DNA of 64,000 bases from Bacillota bacterium (GCA_029555205.1 JAKPTB010000080.1:124001-188000); one strand, 5' to 3'; numbered from the stretch's first letter, positions 27,012-35,710 are shown. Notes: generated by a model not told the origin, from the letters alone. A program made the numbers and translations.

Positions 27012-28988
27012 TTATTGTTTTTGTTTAATCAAAAAGAGGATTTGGCCGTATTCTACAGGTGAGCCGTTTTCCACAGTAATTTCAACAATTTCGCCTTCTA
27101 CTTCGGAATCAATTTTGTTCATTAGTTTCATCGCTTCAATAATACAAAGGGTCTGACCCTTCTTGATCCGGTCTCCCACACTGACATAGGGTGGTGACTC
27201 CGGGGACGGGGCACGGTAGAATGTACCGACCATGGGAGATGTCACCGGGGTTAGCGCGGCCCGGTCTTTGGTCCCGGTCTGTTCCGGCAGGCCGGGGGCT
27301 GTTTCCTTTGGACCGGAGGTTACAGCCGAATTCTGTTTGGCAGGAAGGGAGGCACCTGGCCCGGCTTCCAGGCCAGGCCCTTTTTTAATGGCGATCTTGA
27401 TCCCGTCGCTTTCCAGTTTAACTTCGGTTATCCCGGTTTCATTGACAAGCTTTATTAATTCCCTGACATCGTCCAGGTTCATTTTTTGTTCCTCCTTCAA
27501 AGGCCCTTTTACGCCTGGGTCCGGGCTTGCCGGTCCCCGGGCCGGGACAGGCCTGCTGTTTTTCTCCTCAACCCGGGCAGCGGCCATTTTCTGCGGTTGA
27601 TTTGGGGGAGCTTTTTCAACCCTGTCAGAAGCGGGCTCCGGTTCTTTCCGGCCGCCCCTGTTTCTCTCTTCCAGAAACCGCCTGCCCACCTGGGGAAACA
27701 AAGCGAAAGAAATTACATCCTCTTCACAGGTTGCCAGATCCTTCATTTCCCTTCTTATTTTATCCAATCTGGGTTCCAGTAAGTCAGCAGGCCTGCAGGT
27801 GACCGGTTCGCGGTCACCCAGCACTTTGCGGGCAATCTCCTGGTTAACCGGAGCCGGAGGCTTGCCGTAATACCCCTGAAAGAATTCCCGGACCTCCCCG
27901 GGGACCAGTTTATATCTTTCTCCGGTAAGTACATTCAAGACAGCCTGGGTTCCCACAATCTGACTGTTGGGTGTCACCAGGGGCGGATAGCCGAGGTCTT
28001 CACGAACTCTGGGTATTTCCGAGAGTACTTCGCCAATCCGGTACAGGGCCTTTTGTTCCTCCAGCTGGGTCACGAGGTTGGAGATCATCCCGCCGGGAAC
28101 CTGGTGGTCAAAAACGCGCATATCGTTAATCCGGGTAACGCCGCGTTCAAAACCGTTGTTTTTTCTCATTTCCTCGAAATATTCAGCAATTTCAAAAAGA
28201 TCATGGATGTTCAGTCCTGTGTCAAAGGGAGTGCCCTGCAAGGCGCGGACCACGGTTTCAACCGGTGGCAGGGAGGCGCCGAAAGCAAGGGGCACCGTGG
28301 CGGTATCGATGACGTCCGCTCCTGCTTCAACAGCCTTCAGATATGTACCCACAGCCAGGCCTCCAATATAGTGGCAGTGCAGCTGGACAGGCAGGCCCAG
28401 ATTATCCTTGAGGAGTTTTACCAGTTCATAAGCCCGGTAGGGGGCCAGCAACCCGGCCATATCCTTGATGCACAGGGATTCGGCGCCCATTTCAGCAAGC
28501 TGGCGTCCCATGGCCAGGTAGTGCTCGTTGGTATGGACAGGGCTCACAGTGTAAACCATCGCTGCCTGAGCATGGGCTCCAGCTTTTTTTGAAGCGCGGA
28601 TGGCGGTCTCCAGGTTTCTGATATCGTTAAGCGCATCAAAGACTCTGACGATGTTAATGCCCTTTTCCACCGACCTGGCAATGAAGGATTCCACCACATC
28701 ATCGGGGTAGTGCTTGTAGCCGACGAGGGATTGACCTCTTAAGAGCATCTGCAGAGGGGTTTTTTTAATATGTTTCCTCAGCAGGCGGAGCCTTTCCCAG
28801 GGATCCTCGTTTAAATAGCGCATGCAAACATCAAAGGTCACCCCTCCCCAAACCTCAAGGGAATGGTACCCCACTTGATCAAGTTTCTCGGCGATAGGCA
28901 GCATGTCTGCCGTGCGCATTCTGGTTGCCCAGAGGCTCTGGTGGGCGTCCCGTAGCGAGGTATCGGTTATTCGGACCCTGTGTTCCAT
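27012..28988 (-). CDS. pycB: Pyruvate carboxylase subunit B fused to a full AccB-type biotin carrier
   Basis: 658 residues. Residues 1-about 460 are the carboxyltransferase of PycB/OadA (RDAHQSLWATR, metal-binding HCHYIGG, VRVFDALND). After a Pro/Lys-rich linker, residues 503-658 form a complete AccB: an N-terminal helix (MNLDDVRELIKLVN), a Pro/Ala linker, and the biotinyl domain with EAMKLMN. Usual PycB/OadA chains end in a short biotinyl domain and lack this AccB N-terminal segment. With accC downstream it makes oxaloacetate from pyruvate. The sodium-pump subunits of oxaloacetate decarboxylase are absent, so carboxylation is favoured. Confidence 0.92.
   Translation of the reverse strand: MEHRVRITDTSLRDAHQSLWATRMRTADMLPIAEKLDQVGYHSLEVWGGVTFDVCMRYLNEDPWERLRLLRKHIKKTPLQMLLRGQSLVGYKHYPDDVVESFIARSVEKGINIVRVFDALNDIRNLETAIRASKKAGAHAQAAMVYTVSPVHTNEHYLAMGRQLAEMGAESLCIKDMAGLLAPYRAYELVKLLKDNLGLPVQLHCHYIGGLAVGTYLKAVEAGADVIDTATVPLAFGASLPPVETVVRALQGTPFDTGLNIHDLFEIAEYFEEMRKNNGFERGVTRINDMRVFDHQVPGGMISNLVTQLEEQKALYRIGEVLSEIPRVREDLGYPPLVTPNSQIVGTQAVLNVLTGERYKLVPGEVREFFQGYYGKPPAPVNQEIARKVLGDREPVTCRPADLLEPRLDKIRREMKDLATCEEDVISFALFPQVGRRFLEERNRGGRKEPEPASDRVEKAPPNQPQKMAAARVEEKNSRPVPARGPASPDPGVKGPLKEEQKMNLDDVRELIKLVNETGITEVKLESDGIKIAIKKGPGLEAGPGASLPAKQNSAVTSGPKETAPGLPEQTGTKDRAALTPVTSPMVGTFYRAPSPESPPYVSVGDRIKKGQTLCIIEAMKLMNKIDSEVEGEIVEITVENGSPVEYGQILFLIKQKQ
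27482..27497 (-). promoter_or_regulatory. accB: Internal ribosome binding site and in-frame ATG for free AccB
   Basis: Inside the fused gene the minus strand reads AAGGAGG (27491-27497), 8 bases, then ATG at 27482, in frame with the carrier domain. Starting here gives 156 residues, the length of E. coli AccB, beginning exactly at the AccB N-terminal helix. It is the best ribosome site in the whole gene and suggests the fusion arose by loss of a stop codon, or that both products are made. Confidence 0.6.
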
Positions 28989-29017
28989 AACTGTTCCTCC
29001 CCAATTCTAACCACATT

Positions 29018-29054
29018 AAAAAAACAGGTTGCCACATATCCTGATAACAACCTG
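29018..29054 (-). terminator. Attenuator in the pycB leader
   Basis: CAGGTTG and CAACCTG form a 7-bp stem with a 16-base loop followed by T7, about 30 bp before the pycB start and downstream of its promoter. It looks like a leader terminator; it could also end spoIIIA readthrough. No antiterminator partner was identified. Confidence 0.55.
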
Positions 29055-29066
29055 ATTTGATCCAGG

Positions 29067-29088
29067 TAATGATCATTAATGAACATTA
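29067..29088. promoter_or_regulatory. Two overlapping palindromes (operator-like) in the pycB leader
   Basis: TAATGATCATTA (perfect 12-bp palindrome) overlaps by 2 bp a second copy, TAATGAACATTA. They lie 5 bp past the -10 of the pycB promoter, where a bound repressor would block initiation. The motif does not match the BirA or FapR sites I know, so the regulator is unassigned. Confidence 0.5.
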
Positions 29089-29093
29089 CTATC

Positions 29094-29122
29094 ATTATAA
29101 TAAAAAATATAACCCGTGGAAA
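29094..29122 (-). promoter_or_regulatory. Sigma-A promoter of pycB-accC
   Basis: TTTCCA, 17 bases, TATAAT on the minus strand. The rest of the 334-bp spacer between spoIIIAH and pycB (28989-29322) shows no gene. Confidence 0.55.
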
Positions 29123-29322
29123 CCCATTTGCGATAAGTATACAAGATCCGCAGCAAATTCTAAAAGAGATTGATCCAGGGCTCGCTTTCGTGGAAGGAAA
29201 ATAGCGCAGGCCTGTCTGCAGACAGATTTTCTTAAGCTGGAGGTGCCCCGGCAACCCTGATTTATAGTAGGTAATGATCCTGATTGAAGAGGGAGTATTG
29301 AGTTTTCAAGGCCGGGGTGAAC

Positions 29323-29919
29323 TTATTCGCTACCCCTGGGAATGATGACGATGTTTTGAGCATCCACGCCGGTACCCCTGGAAACCAGCCCGGTAATAGA
29401 TGATAAATCTTCTGTGGTAAGTTTTACTGATGCTGGTTCAACGATCACGGTAACGGAGCCTTCGTCGACGTAAACAGCCGCATCCTTGAACCCTTTGGCC
29501 CGGATCAAGTTCTCCAGTTCATTTTCTTTTTCCATGCTGCGGCTGATTGCCAGCAGGTGCTCCTGGGCCTTTTGTCTGGTATCAGCGGTTGAATTGGCGT
29601 TATTGATTACTTCTCTGAGCCACTCCACCCTCTGACCGCGGACACGCTCACGTTCCAGGCGGTAGTCCACAAAAAAATCCTGCTCTTCAAAAGGTGCCGT
29701 AGCACTGGCAGTTTTGTCCGGTTGTTCCGCCACGCTCATTGTTTGGGCGGTACTGACAGGTCCTGCCTCATTAACGGACGGGCTGGTTACCGGAGTTCCA
29801 GGGGCCGTCAACTTTTGATTCAGCAGATTGCCCCGCCAGCCCAGGAATAACAGGGCCGCTCCGATCAAAGCCAGGGCAACCAGGCTTAAGGTCCGCCTTC
29901 TAATAATTATTGAAATCAT
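29323..29919 (-). CDS. spoIIIAH: Stage III sporulation protein AH
   Basis: 198 residues: one N-terminal membrane helix (about 10-30), an Ala/Thr/Pro-rich linker, and a C-terminal ring-building-motif domain related to secretion ring proteins YscJ/FliF. In the mother-cell membrane it binds forespore SpoIIQ to form the channel across the two membranes. Last gene of the operon; starts at the spoIIIAG stop. Confidence 0.93.
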   Translation of the reverse strand: MISIIIRRRTLSLVALALIGAALLFLGWRGNLLNQKLTAPGTPVTSPSVNEAGPVSTAQTMSVAEQPDKTASATAPFEEQDFFVDYRLERERVRGQRVEWLREVINNANSTADTRQKAQEHLLAISRSMEKENELENLIRAKGFKDAAVYVDEGSVTVIVEPASVKLTTEDLSSITGLVSRGTGVDAQNIVIIPRGSE

Positions 29920-30539
29920 TATTCTCTCCTTTCCATTTTCAGGACGAGAATTCTCTGAGGATCAACACCAAGGGCTACCCGGGTTGCCTCAAATAGCCTG
30001 GCCTTGATCCGTGAATCTCCGGCCCCCTCGGCTACAACCAGGACACCTGCCACCTGGGGCGCAACCTCCCGTTCCACAACAGGCCGCTCCTCACCGGTTT
30101 CGCTGCGGTTCATCACCAGTTGATCGCTACTGGTATCCTCGGTGGTCAGGCGGGTTCCGCCTGTCTGATCCCGTTCCTGGGTCGTCTTCTTTCCGGTGGT
30201 TGTGTTCACGGCGAAATCCTCCCTGGTCGAGCCGGAGAGCCGCACAGAGACTTCAACCTTACCGGCTCCGTCTATCTGTCTGAGCATTTCCCGGAGTTTG
30301 CTGCTGATCTGTTCTTCCTCCAGGGACATATTGTTTACAGCCTTTTCCCCGGCGGTGGAGCCGGGTAAAACTTGTTCCGGCTGTACGCCGGCGGGCTTGC
30401 TTACCCCTGTATTGGCTATTACCAGCAGAACAATTCCCAGGAGTCCCAGGGCTGCCAGCCAGAGGTTCCGCCTCCCCTGTTCCTTGGGAGGGACTCCGTT
30501 ATTTCCTCCGCCCTTGAAGAAGTTCAAGATTCTGTGCAA
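29919..30539 (-). CDS. spoIIIAG: Stage III sporulation protein AG
   Basis: 206 residues: an N-terminal helix at about 28-45, a low-complexity stretch, then a ring-building domain interrupted by an insert (about 110-160, rich in Thr and Gly) that forms the large beta ring in the Bacillus protein. Component of the feeding-tube channel. Confidence 0.92.
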   Translation of the reverse strand: MHRILNFFKGGGNNGVPPKEQGRRNLWLAALGLLGIVLLVIANTGVSKPAGVQPEQVLPGSTAGEKAVNNMSLEEEQISSKLREMLRQIDGAGKVEVSVRLSGSTREDFAVNTTTGKKTTQERDQTGGTRLTTEDTSSDQLVMNRSETGEERPVVEREVAPQVAGVLVVAEGAGDSRIKARLFEATRVALGVDPQRILVLKMERRE

Positions 30540-30552
30540 TTTGCCACCCCCT

Positions 30553-31185
30553 TTAGCGATAGATGATTTTTACCTGTTCCGGTTGTATATTGTAGAAGTT
30601 TGTCAGCACATCCACTATCCCGGCGGCAGCCTGAGGGGTCACTGCCCCCTCCCTGTCCGGTGTTACGGAACTGCCGACCTGGACTGCAACCGGGCTGACC
30701 TCTTCCACTGGTTCTGTCACCCCCGGCGCCGGGCTGCTCTGTTCTGAATCAGCACTCACGCTCAAAATAATTTCTTTAATCTGCCCGAAGTCCGGACTGC
30801 CGGATTCGGACTCTACGCTCACCTCCACATCCAGCAATGGTAATCCCTGATTTAATTTGACCAGGGCTGTGACCTGCTGGGCCAGACCCCGCCGGTACTG
30901 TTCAATTCCCAGGTCCTGCTGGCGGGCGGAAATCCTCTTGCCCGCCTCCAGAATCTCCGGCAGTTGCCTCCCGCCATCTCCGGCGCCGGCCACAACGACC
31001 GGTATTTCTTCAAAACTCCAGCGGGCCATGCTGCCCACCGCCTGGATAACTGCTATAATTACCAGCAAGCCCATGACCATTTTGACGTATGCTCTCATTT
31101 CCCCGGCAGGCAGCAGCATTTCCAAAAACATGGCCAGGATAATGATGATAACCAGGCTCTGTACCAGGTTGCGGATTATTTCCAC
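30553..31185 (-). CDS. spoIIIAF: Stage III sporulation protein AF
   Basis: 210 residues with two N-terminal membrane helices (about 5-25 and 33-52) and an extracytoplasmic ring-building-type domain. The acidic, Pro/Val-rich linker (about 155-185) is longer than in Bacillus. Confidence 0.9.
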   Translation of the reverse strand: MEIIRNLVQSLVIIIILAMFLEMLLPAGEMRAYVKMVMGLLVIIAVIQAVGSMARWSFEEIPVVVAGAGDGGRQLPEILEAGKRISARQQDLGIEQYRRGLAQQVTALVKLNQGLPLLDVEVSVESESGSPDFGQIKEIILSVSADSEQSSPAPGVTEPVEEVSPVAVQVGSSVTPDREGAVTPQAAAGIVDVLTNFYNIQPEQVKIIYR

Positions 31186-31250
31186 CGGACTCCCCCCATT
31201 TAGCTTGCGTGAATGCCGCCCGGAACTACAGAATAAAGGGCTTCTTGCAG

Positions 31251-32426
31251 TTACCTCAACATCACAGAAATATTTCCCACTCCCACAACTATGGTAATGG
31301 TGAAAAAGAACAATAGACCCACCGTAGCCACCGTGGCAAAGATCAGGAGCAGGTTATTGCCCAGGGTGTTCAAGCAGTCCACCATCTGCCCGCTGCCGAT
31401 GGGTTGAATCAATGCTCCGGCCAGTTTGTAAATAAAGGCCAGGGTAATAATCTTTAAGAGGGGTATGACCATAACAGTTCCAATAACGGCCACCCCGGCA
31501 ATTCCCACGGCGTTTTTCAGCAGCAGGGAAGAACTGATCACGGCTTCCAGGGCGTCGGAAAGCATGCCGCCGACAACAGGAACAAAGGCATCCACACTGA
31601 ACTTGGCTGTTCTGAAAGTAACGGAGTCTCCAACCGCCCCGGCAACCCCCTGAATCGCCAGCACGCCCAGGAATATGGTTGAAAACACTCCCATCAAGCC
31701 CATGGCCACTGTTTTTAATAAATCAGCCAGATTAGAAACCTTGAACCGCTCGGAAAGGTTGCCGACAATGCCCAGGATCGCCACGAAAAAAAGCAGGGGA
31801 AGGACGACGTCCTTGATTAAAGTGCCGAATATGCTCAGGGTTGTCAAAATCACGGGGCTGAAGATGGCTGCTGAGGCCAGACCGCCCACCGCCACCAGGA
31901 GCGTCAGCAAAACCGGCGTGAGGGCCTGCATGAAAGTAACCATGGTATCCACCACCTCCCTGCCCGCGTTGAGCGCGATGGAAAAAGAACCGATGGCAAG
32001 GGTGATTAAGACAAGGTAAGTTACGGAATAGGTAAGCTGTCCGGCACTGCTCTTTTCAAAAGAGGCCATTAAATTTTGCAAAACGGCGCAAATAACCGCC
32101 AGAACCACCAGTTTCCCCAGCAAATCGAAGTTCGCCACAACTTCTTTAAAAAGTTGTCTGACCAGCTGGTTAAAAATTTGGGAGGGCTTCCAGTCCAGTT
32201 CTCCCTGGACCAGCTTGTTCACCATTTCCCGAAAATTAACCTGGGGCACGGAGCCCTTGATTTCTGTGTCCAGCCGGTCTATGTATTCCTGGATTTCAAG
32301 CAAATTCTGAGTGCTGGAAGGCTCCCCGGAGCCGGCTGCTGCAGCCTGATTAGACGGGACAAGGAGCGTCACGGCGAGCAGCGCCGCCAGCAGGATCGTA
32401 AAATAAAACCTGAGCACATTTTTCAC
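31251..32426 (-). CDS. spoIIIAE: Stage III sporulation protein AE
   Basis: 391 residues: a cleavable-looking signal peptide (ends near AAAA, residue 31), then seven or more membrane helices. The polytopic core of the SpoIIIA export apparatus. Overlaps spoIIIAD by 4 bp. Confidence 0.94.
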   Translation of the reverse strand: MKNVLRFYFTILLAALLAVTLLVPSNQAAAAGSGEPSSTQNLLEIQEYIDRLDTEIKGSVPQVNFREMVNKLVQGELDWKPSQIFNQLVRQLFKEVVANFDLLGKLVVLAVICAVLQNLMASFEKSSAGQLTYSVTYLVLITLAIGSFSIALNAGREVVDTMVTFMQALTPVLLTLLVAVGGLASAAIFSPVILTTLSIFGTLIKDVVLPLLFFVAILGIVGNLSERFKVSNLADLLKTVAMGLMGVFSTIFLGVLAIQGVAGAVGDSVTFRTAKFSVDAFVPVVGGMLSDALEAVISSSLLLKNAVGIAGVAVIGTVMVIPLLKIITLAFIYKLAGALIQPIGSGQMVDCLNTLGNNLLLIFATVATVGLLFFFTITIVVGVGNISVMLR

Positions 32427-32818
32427 CCCGCCTCACCCAGCAATTTTAAGAGGGACTGGAGTACGGCTACCACAATGGGGACCGCCAGGACCATGATTAG
32501 AATTTTTGCGGCAAATTCTATTTTAGTAGCCACTGCCCCTTCTCCCGCATCCCGGCAGATTTGGGCGCCGAACTCGGCAATGTAGGCGATCCCGATGATT
32601 TTCATAATTGTGCCCAGGTAAACCATACTGATCCCCGCCCGGGCAGACAGATCCATGATTACACCCACAATTGAACCGATTTTGCCCAGCACCAGCAAAA
32701 ACAGGACTAGTCCGGCGGCGACGCTCAAGAGCACCGCCAGTTCCGGCCGCTGGCTTTTGATAACACCAATCAGCACCGTAGCCATGAGGCCGATGGCGAC
32801 AATCTGCACTACATCCAT
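32423..32818 (-). CDS. spoIIIAD: Stage III sporulation protein AD
   Basis: 131 residues, four predicted membrane helices, normal family length. With SpoIIIAC it belongs to the membrane base of the SpoIIIA complex. Confidence 0.93.
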   Translation of the reverse strand: MDVVQIVAIGLMATVLIGVIKSQRPELAVLLSVAAGLVLFLLVLGKIGSIVGVIMDLSARAGISMVYLGTIMKIIGIAYIAEFGAQICRDAGEGAVATKIEFAAKILIMVLAVPIVVAVLQSLLKLLGEAG

Positions 32819-32844
32819 GGCGGCAAACCTCGTTTATCAAAAGT

Positions 32845-33048
32845 CTAATAAAGCCTGAACACGGATTTAACCTGTTCAAACAGAGTGGCAAGCAGCTGAA
32901 TTACCCACATAAATACAATGGCCAGGCCTGCCAGGGTTACGATATGTCCCTGTTCTTCTTTGCCGGCATGTTTTAAGATGGCGTTTAGCACCGCTACCAG
33001 GATCCCGACGCCAGCTATTTTAAAGATCAAGTCAATACTGCTTCCCAT
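32845..33048 (-). CDS. spoIIIAC: Stage III sporulation protein AC
   Basis: 67 residues, two membrane helices, and the highly conserved HAGKEEQGHIVTLAG loop between them. Confidence 0.94.
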   Translation of the reverse strand: MGSSIDLIFKIAGVGILVAVLNAILKHAGKEEQGHIVTLAGLAIVFMWVIQLLATLFEQVKSVFRLY

Positions 33049-33066
33049 CTTTTACCTCTCCCTTTA

Positions 33067-33585
33067 CTAATAAATCACCAGGACCGTAATTAGCCCGCCC
33101 AGAAACCCAAGGTAACTCCAGAGTTTTATATTCCGGGCAGCTTCTTCTTCAGCTCCGGCCGTTGCTGTTTTGATCTGCTCCATAGCCAGGTGCAGGTGTT
33201 TCACCTGGTCCTCCCTGTCGGATCTGCCCAGGGAAGAACCGAGGCTGCGCAGGATCGATAGGTCCTGGGGTTTTAATGCTGTTCCCGGATAAAAGTGAAT
33301 CAAGGCCTTTTCCCAGGCATTTGCGGCTGTTATCCCGGTTGATGAGGTAAATTCAGCGGCTGCCCGGCTGAAAAGGGGCTCCACCAGCCGGTCGCAGTTG
33401 CCTGCAACCCGGGCGAGGGCTTCCGGCAAGTGGGTGGCGCTGTAAACAACCTCCGTTTCCAGCATTTGCAGCGCAGAGCGCAGGGTTCTTAGCTCCCTGG
33501 GCCGCCGGGAATAATTACCGGCTACAGCCAGCCCGCCCAGGCCGCTCGCTGCAACGACCATGACTGCTCCAATGAGTTTCAGCAT
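33067..33585 (-). CDS. spoIIIAB: Stage III sporulation protein AB
   Basis: 172 residues from the ATG at 33585 (MLKLIGAVMV), which overlaps the spoIIIAA stop by one base and gives the normal length; an upstream in-frame start would run deep into spoIIIAA. N- and C-terminal membrane helices flank a cytoplasmic helical domain resembling type II secretion GspF halves. Confidence 0.92.
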   Translation of the reverse strand: MLKLIGAVMVVAASGLGGLAVAGNYSRRPRELRTLRSALQMLETEVVYSATHLPEALARVAGNCDRLVEPLFSRAAAEFTSSTGITAANAWEKALIHFYPGTALKPQDLSILRSLGSSLGRSDREDQVKHLHLAMEQIKTATAGAEEEAARNIKLWSYLGFLGGLITVLVIY

Positions 33586-34586
33586 TATTTCACCCCCAGA
33601 GACCTCATGCTTCTGCCGTCTATGATTTCTTCCACTGTTCCTGCCCCCCGGGAGCGTCCGAGGATCACAATCCGTTCGATCCATTTGGACTGGATCAATT
33701 GACCCAGGGCGGGCCTGCAGGCCAGTTCGGCAAGTGAAGAACCGTGGGCGGTAACCAGGACTTTCACGCCGGCGTTCAACATTTCTTCAATAGCCTCAAC
33801 ATCTTCCCTGCGCCCGATTTCGTCCGCCGAGACTACCCCGGGTCCCATGGAGCGCACCAGCATCATCATCCCCTGGGCTTTAGGACATCCATCCAGGACA
33901 TCGGTCCTTATGCCCACATCCCGCTGGGGTATCCCTTTATAGCAGCCCGCAATTTCCGAGCGCTCGTCCACTAAACCCACGTTGACCCCGGGAAAGCCAA
34001 GTTCTTCAATACCGTTGCTGATCTGCCTGATCAGATCCCGGAGCATGGTTGTTTTGCCGCAGCGGGGGGGAGAAATCAGGATGGTATGGTAGATTCCCCG
34101 GCGGCCGTCCAGCAAGTAAGGCAGAAGGGGCGTGGCTGCGCCTTTAATTTCACGGGATACCCTGATGTTACAGCCGGAAAGGTATTTTAACGTCCTGACT
34201 CTGCCGTTGTCCAGAACAGCCTTTCCGGTGATTCCTGCCCGGTGGCCCCCGGGCAGGGTAATAAAGCCGTTTCTCAGTTCTTCTTCCAGGGCGTAAAGGG
34301 AGGACCCGCTGATTAACTGAATGAGCTGCTCCATATCCTTCAGTGTGACCTGGTAAGCCTCCTGGCGACGGTCTGTCAGTTGGCCTTTGGGGCTTAAAAA
34401 ATGGTCGCCGGAGGACAGGCCCAGGATCAGGGGCTTTTCCTGCCGGATCCGGAACTCCTCAACCTTTACCTGGACAGATAGGGGCAGAGCTGAGACAAGG
34501 CGGCGGATGCTGTCCGGAAGGACCGGCAGGATTTCCTGGATAACCCTGTCACCGCACCTTAACCGGGCTGCTGTCTGGTTCACCAT
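33585..34586 (-). CDS. spoIIIAA: Stage III sporulation ATPase AA
   Basis: 333 residues. A secretion-ATPase fold with Walker A SPPRCGKTTMLRD (about 175), Walker B GVVSADEIGRREDVEAIE and the AHGSS sensor. Powers the SpoIIIA channel. The ATG at 34586 lies 16 bases from its GGAGGG site; an in-frame CTG at 34595 is better spaced (6-7 bases) and may be the real start. Confidence 0.95.
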   Translation of the reverse strand: MVNQTAARLRCGDRVIQEILPVLPDSIRRLVSALPLSVQVKVEEFRIRQEKPLILGLSSGDHFLSPKGQLTDRRQEAYQVTLKDMEQLIQLISGSSLYALEEELRNGFITLPGGHRAGITGKAVLDNGRVRTLKYLSGCNIRVSREIKGAATPLLPYLLDGRRGIYHTILISPPRCGKTTMLRDLIRQISNGIEELGFPGVNVGLVDERSEIAGCYKGIPQRDVGIRTDVLDGCPKAQGMMMLVRSMGPGVVSADEIGRREDVEAIEEMLNAGVKVLVTAHGSSLAELACRPALGQLIQSKWIERIVILGRSRGAGTVEEIIDGRSMRSLGVK

Positions 34587-34617
34587 TTCGCTCAGGTTTG
34601 TCCCTCCCTTCTCTTAA

Positions 34618-34645
34618 TAAATATGACCGTTCCGGTAAAATATAC
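34618..34645 (-). promoter_or_regulatory. Sigma-E-type promoter of the spoIIIA operon
   Basis: GTATATT, 13 bases, CATATTTA on the minus strand, close to the sigma-E pattern (kmATATT, 13-15, CATAcanT) known for spoIIIA in Bacillus. The predicted start falls just before the spoIIIAA ribosome site. Confidence 0.55.
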
Positions 34646-34776
34646 CAAGGAATCGCGGACCCGGTGAAATCTAGTACTGCCGGCGGCAATGCGTTTTCCC
34701 CCTGTCACAAAAAAGGCCTTCCCTGTATATTTTGTTAATAGGTATTTGCTAATTTTATTCTGGGATGTGAGCAGCT

Positions 34777-35151
34777 GTGTGGGAGAAAAACAGTGAGCCC
34801 GGGGTATTTGTTTTCCCGCTGCCGGCGGAATTAGAAAAGCGTTATATAGAATGGGCCAGTTCCTTCCAGTTCAATGAGAAGGCCTTGCTTGAGCTGCAGG
34901 AAAAGGGCTACACACCACTCTTTATCCCTGTTTTTCCCGGCGGCGCGGCTCCGGATTGCCCTGCTGGTTCCGGGGGGAATCCCTGGGACGGGGGTGCCCA
35001 AAGACAGCCCCTGGTGAACCCTTACATTTTATTTTTAATCTTAATTTTGCTCGTGCTCAGTTTTAAAAAGGACCAGATTCTGGCGGCAGTTCGCAGGTTT
35101 CTCCTGAAATCCAATCAGAAAGACCCGGAAGAAAACCAGACTTTAAAATAA
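34777..35151 (+). CDS. Small tail-anchored membrane protein, unknown
   Basis: 124 residues from a GTG at 34777 with a weak ribosome site. Residues 1-55 form a charged, aromatic soluble part, 56-80 are rich in Gly/Pro with one Cys (APDCPAGSGG), 84-100 form a strongly hydrophobic segment (PYILFLILILLVLSF) and the rest is a basic cytoplasmic-type tail. I do not recognise the family. It is the only plus-strand gene between mciZ and sigK, divergent from spoIIIA and ended by its own terminator, so it is likely real and perhaps spore-related. Confidence 0.6.
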   Translation: MWEKNSEPGVFVFPLPAELEKRYIEWASSFQFNEKALLELQEKGYTPLFIPVFPGGAAPDCPAGSGGNPWDGGAQRQPLVNPYILFLILILLVLSFKKDQILAAVRRFLLKSNQKDPEENQTLK

Positions 35152-35181
35152 TAAACAAGAAATAAAAAGTAAAAAGCTAAA

Positions 35182-35222
35182 AAAAAGAGAGCGGCCAGGC
35201 TAAAAGCTGCCGCTCTCTTTTT
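35182..35222. terminator. Bidirectional rho-independent terminator
   Basis: A 14-bp arm AAAAAGAGAGCGGC pairs with GCCGCTCTCTTTTT around a 13-base loop. T runs on both strands, placed between the convergent genes at 34777 and 35246. Confidence 0.9.
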
Positions 35223-35245
35223 AAATATTCAATCCTTTAAATCTT

Positions 35246-35710
35246 TTAAATATCCTCTTCCGTCTCCGTGGACCCGAGCCTGGTACTGTCTTCTCCCGCA
35301 AGCATTTCCTTATTTGCCGGCTGGTAGCTATTGTCATCATTCACAAAAACGACTTCATCACAATTGGGGCAGGTCACTTCCACAATGTCGTCGTCTTGCA
35401 GAATGTCTGATTCAAAGCACACAGTTTCCCCGCATTTCGGGCAGTCCACCTCGAGATAATCCGCTCCGCAGATACAGTGTTCCGCATCGTTTTCAAAGAC
35501 CTCGTCTTCAAGTTGATACAGGTCTTCGTCAATACTCTCAAGATAATCTTCCAACTGTTCCTGTCCCTCGGCGAGATCGCCTACAGAGTCCGCAAATTCA
35601 TCCAGAACTTCGATAATGCCCCGGAGTAGCTTTCCTTCTTTGCTCTCACCCAACTCAAGTCCTGTGGATAGTCCTTGAAGATAGGCCACTCTGGTCTTCA
35701 GATCGTTCAT
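35246..35710 (-). CDS. CD1247-type N-terminal domain protein with zinc ribbon
   Basis: 154 very acidic residues. An N-terminal helical region (MNDLKTRVAYLQGLSTGLEL, about 1-75) with coiled-coil character matches CD1247-type clostridial proteins. A four-cysteine ribbon follows (CPKC near 90 and CPNC near 113, plus CICG near 80), then a disordered acidic tail. Function unknown; perhaps a regulatory or RNA polymerase-associated protein. Confidence 0.75.
   Translation of the reverse strand: MNDLKTRVAYLQGLSTGLELGESKEGKLLRGIIEVLDEFADSVGDLAEGQEQLEDYLESIDEDLYQLEDEVFENDAEHCICGADYLEVDCPKCGETVCFESDILQDDDIVEVTCPNCDEVVFVNDDNSYQPANKEMLAGEDSTRLGSTETEEDI

Noticed and set aside
28989-29322. T-box or biotin (BirA) operator before pycB
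   Set aside because: No T-box TGGNACC antiterminator core and no BirA-type long palindrome; only shorter palindromes and a simple stem are present.
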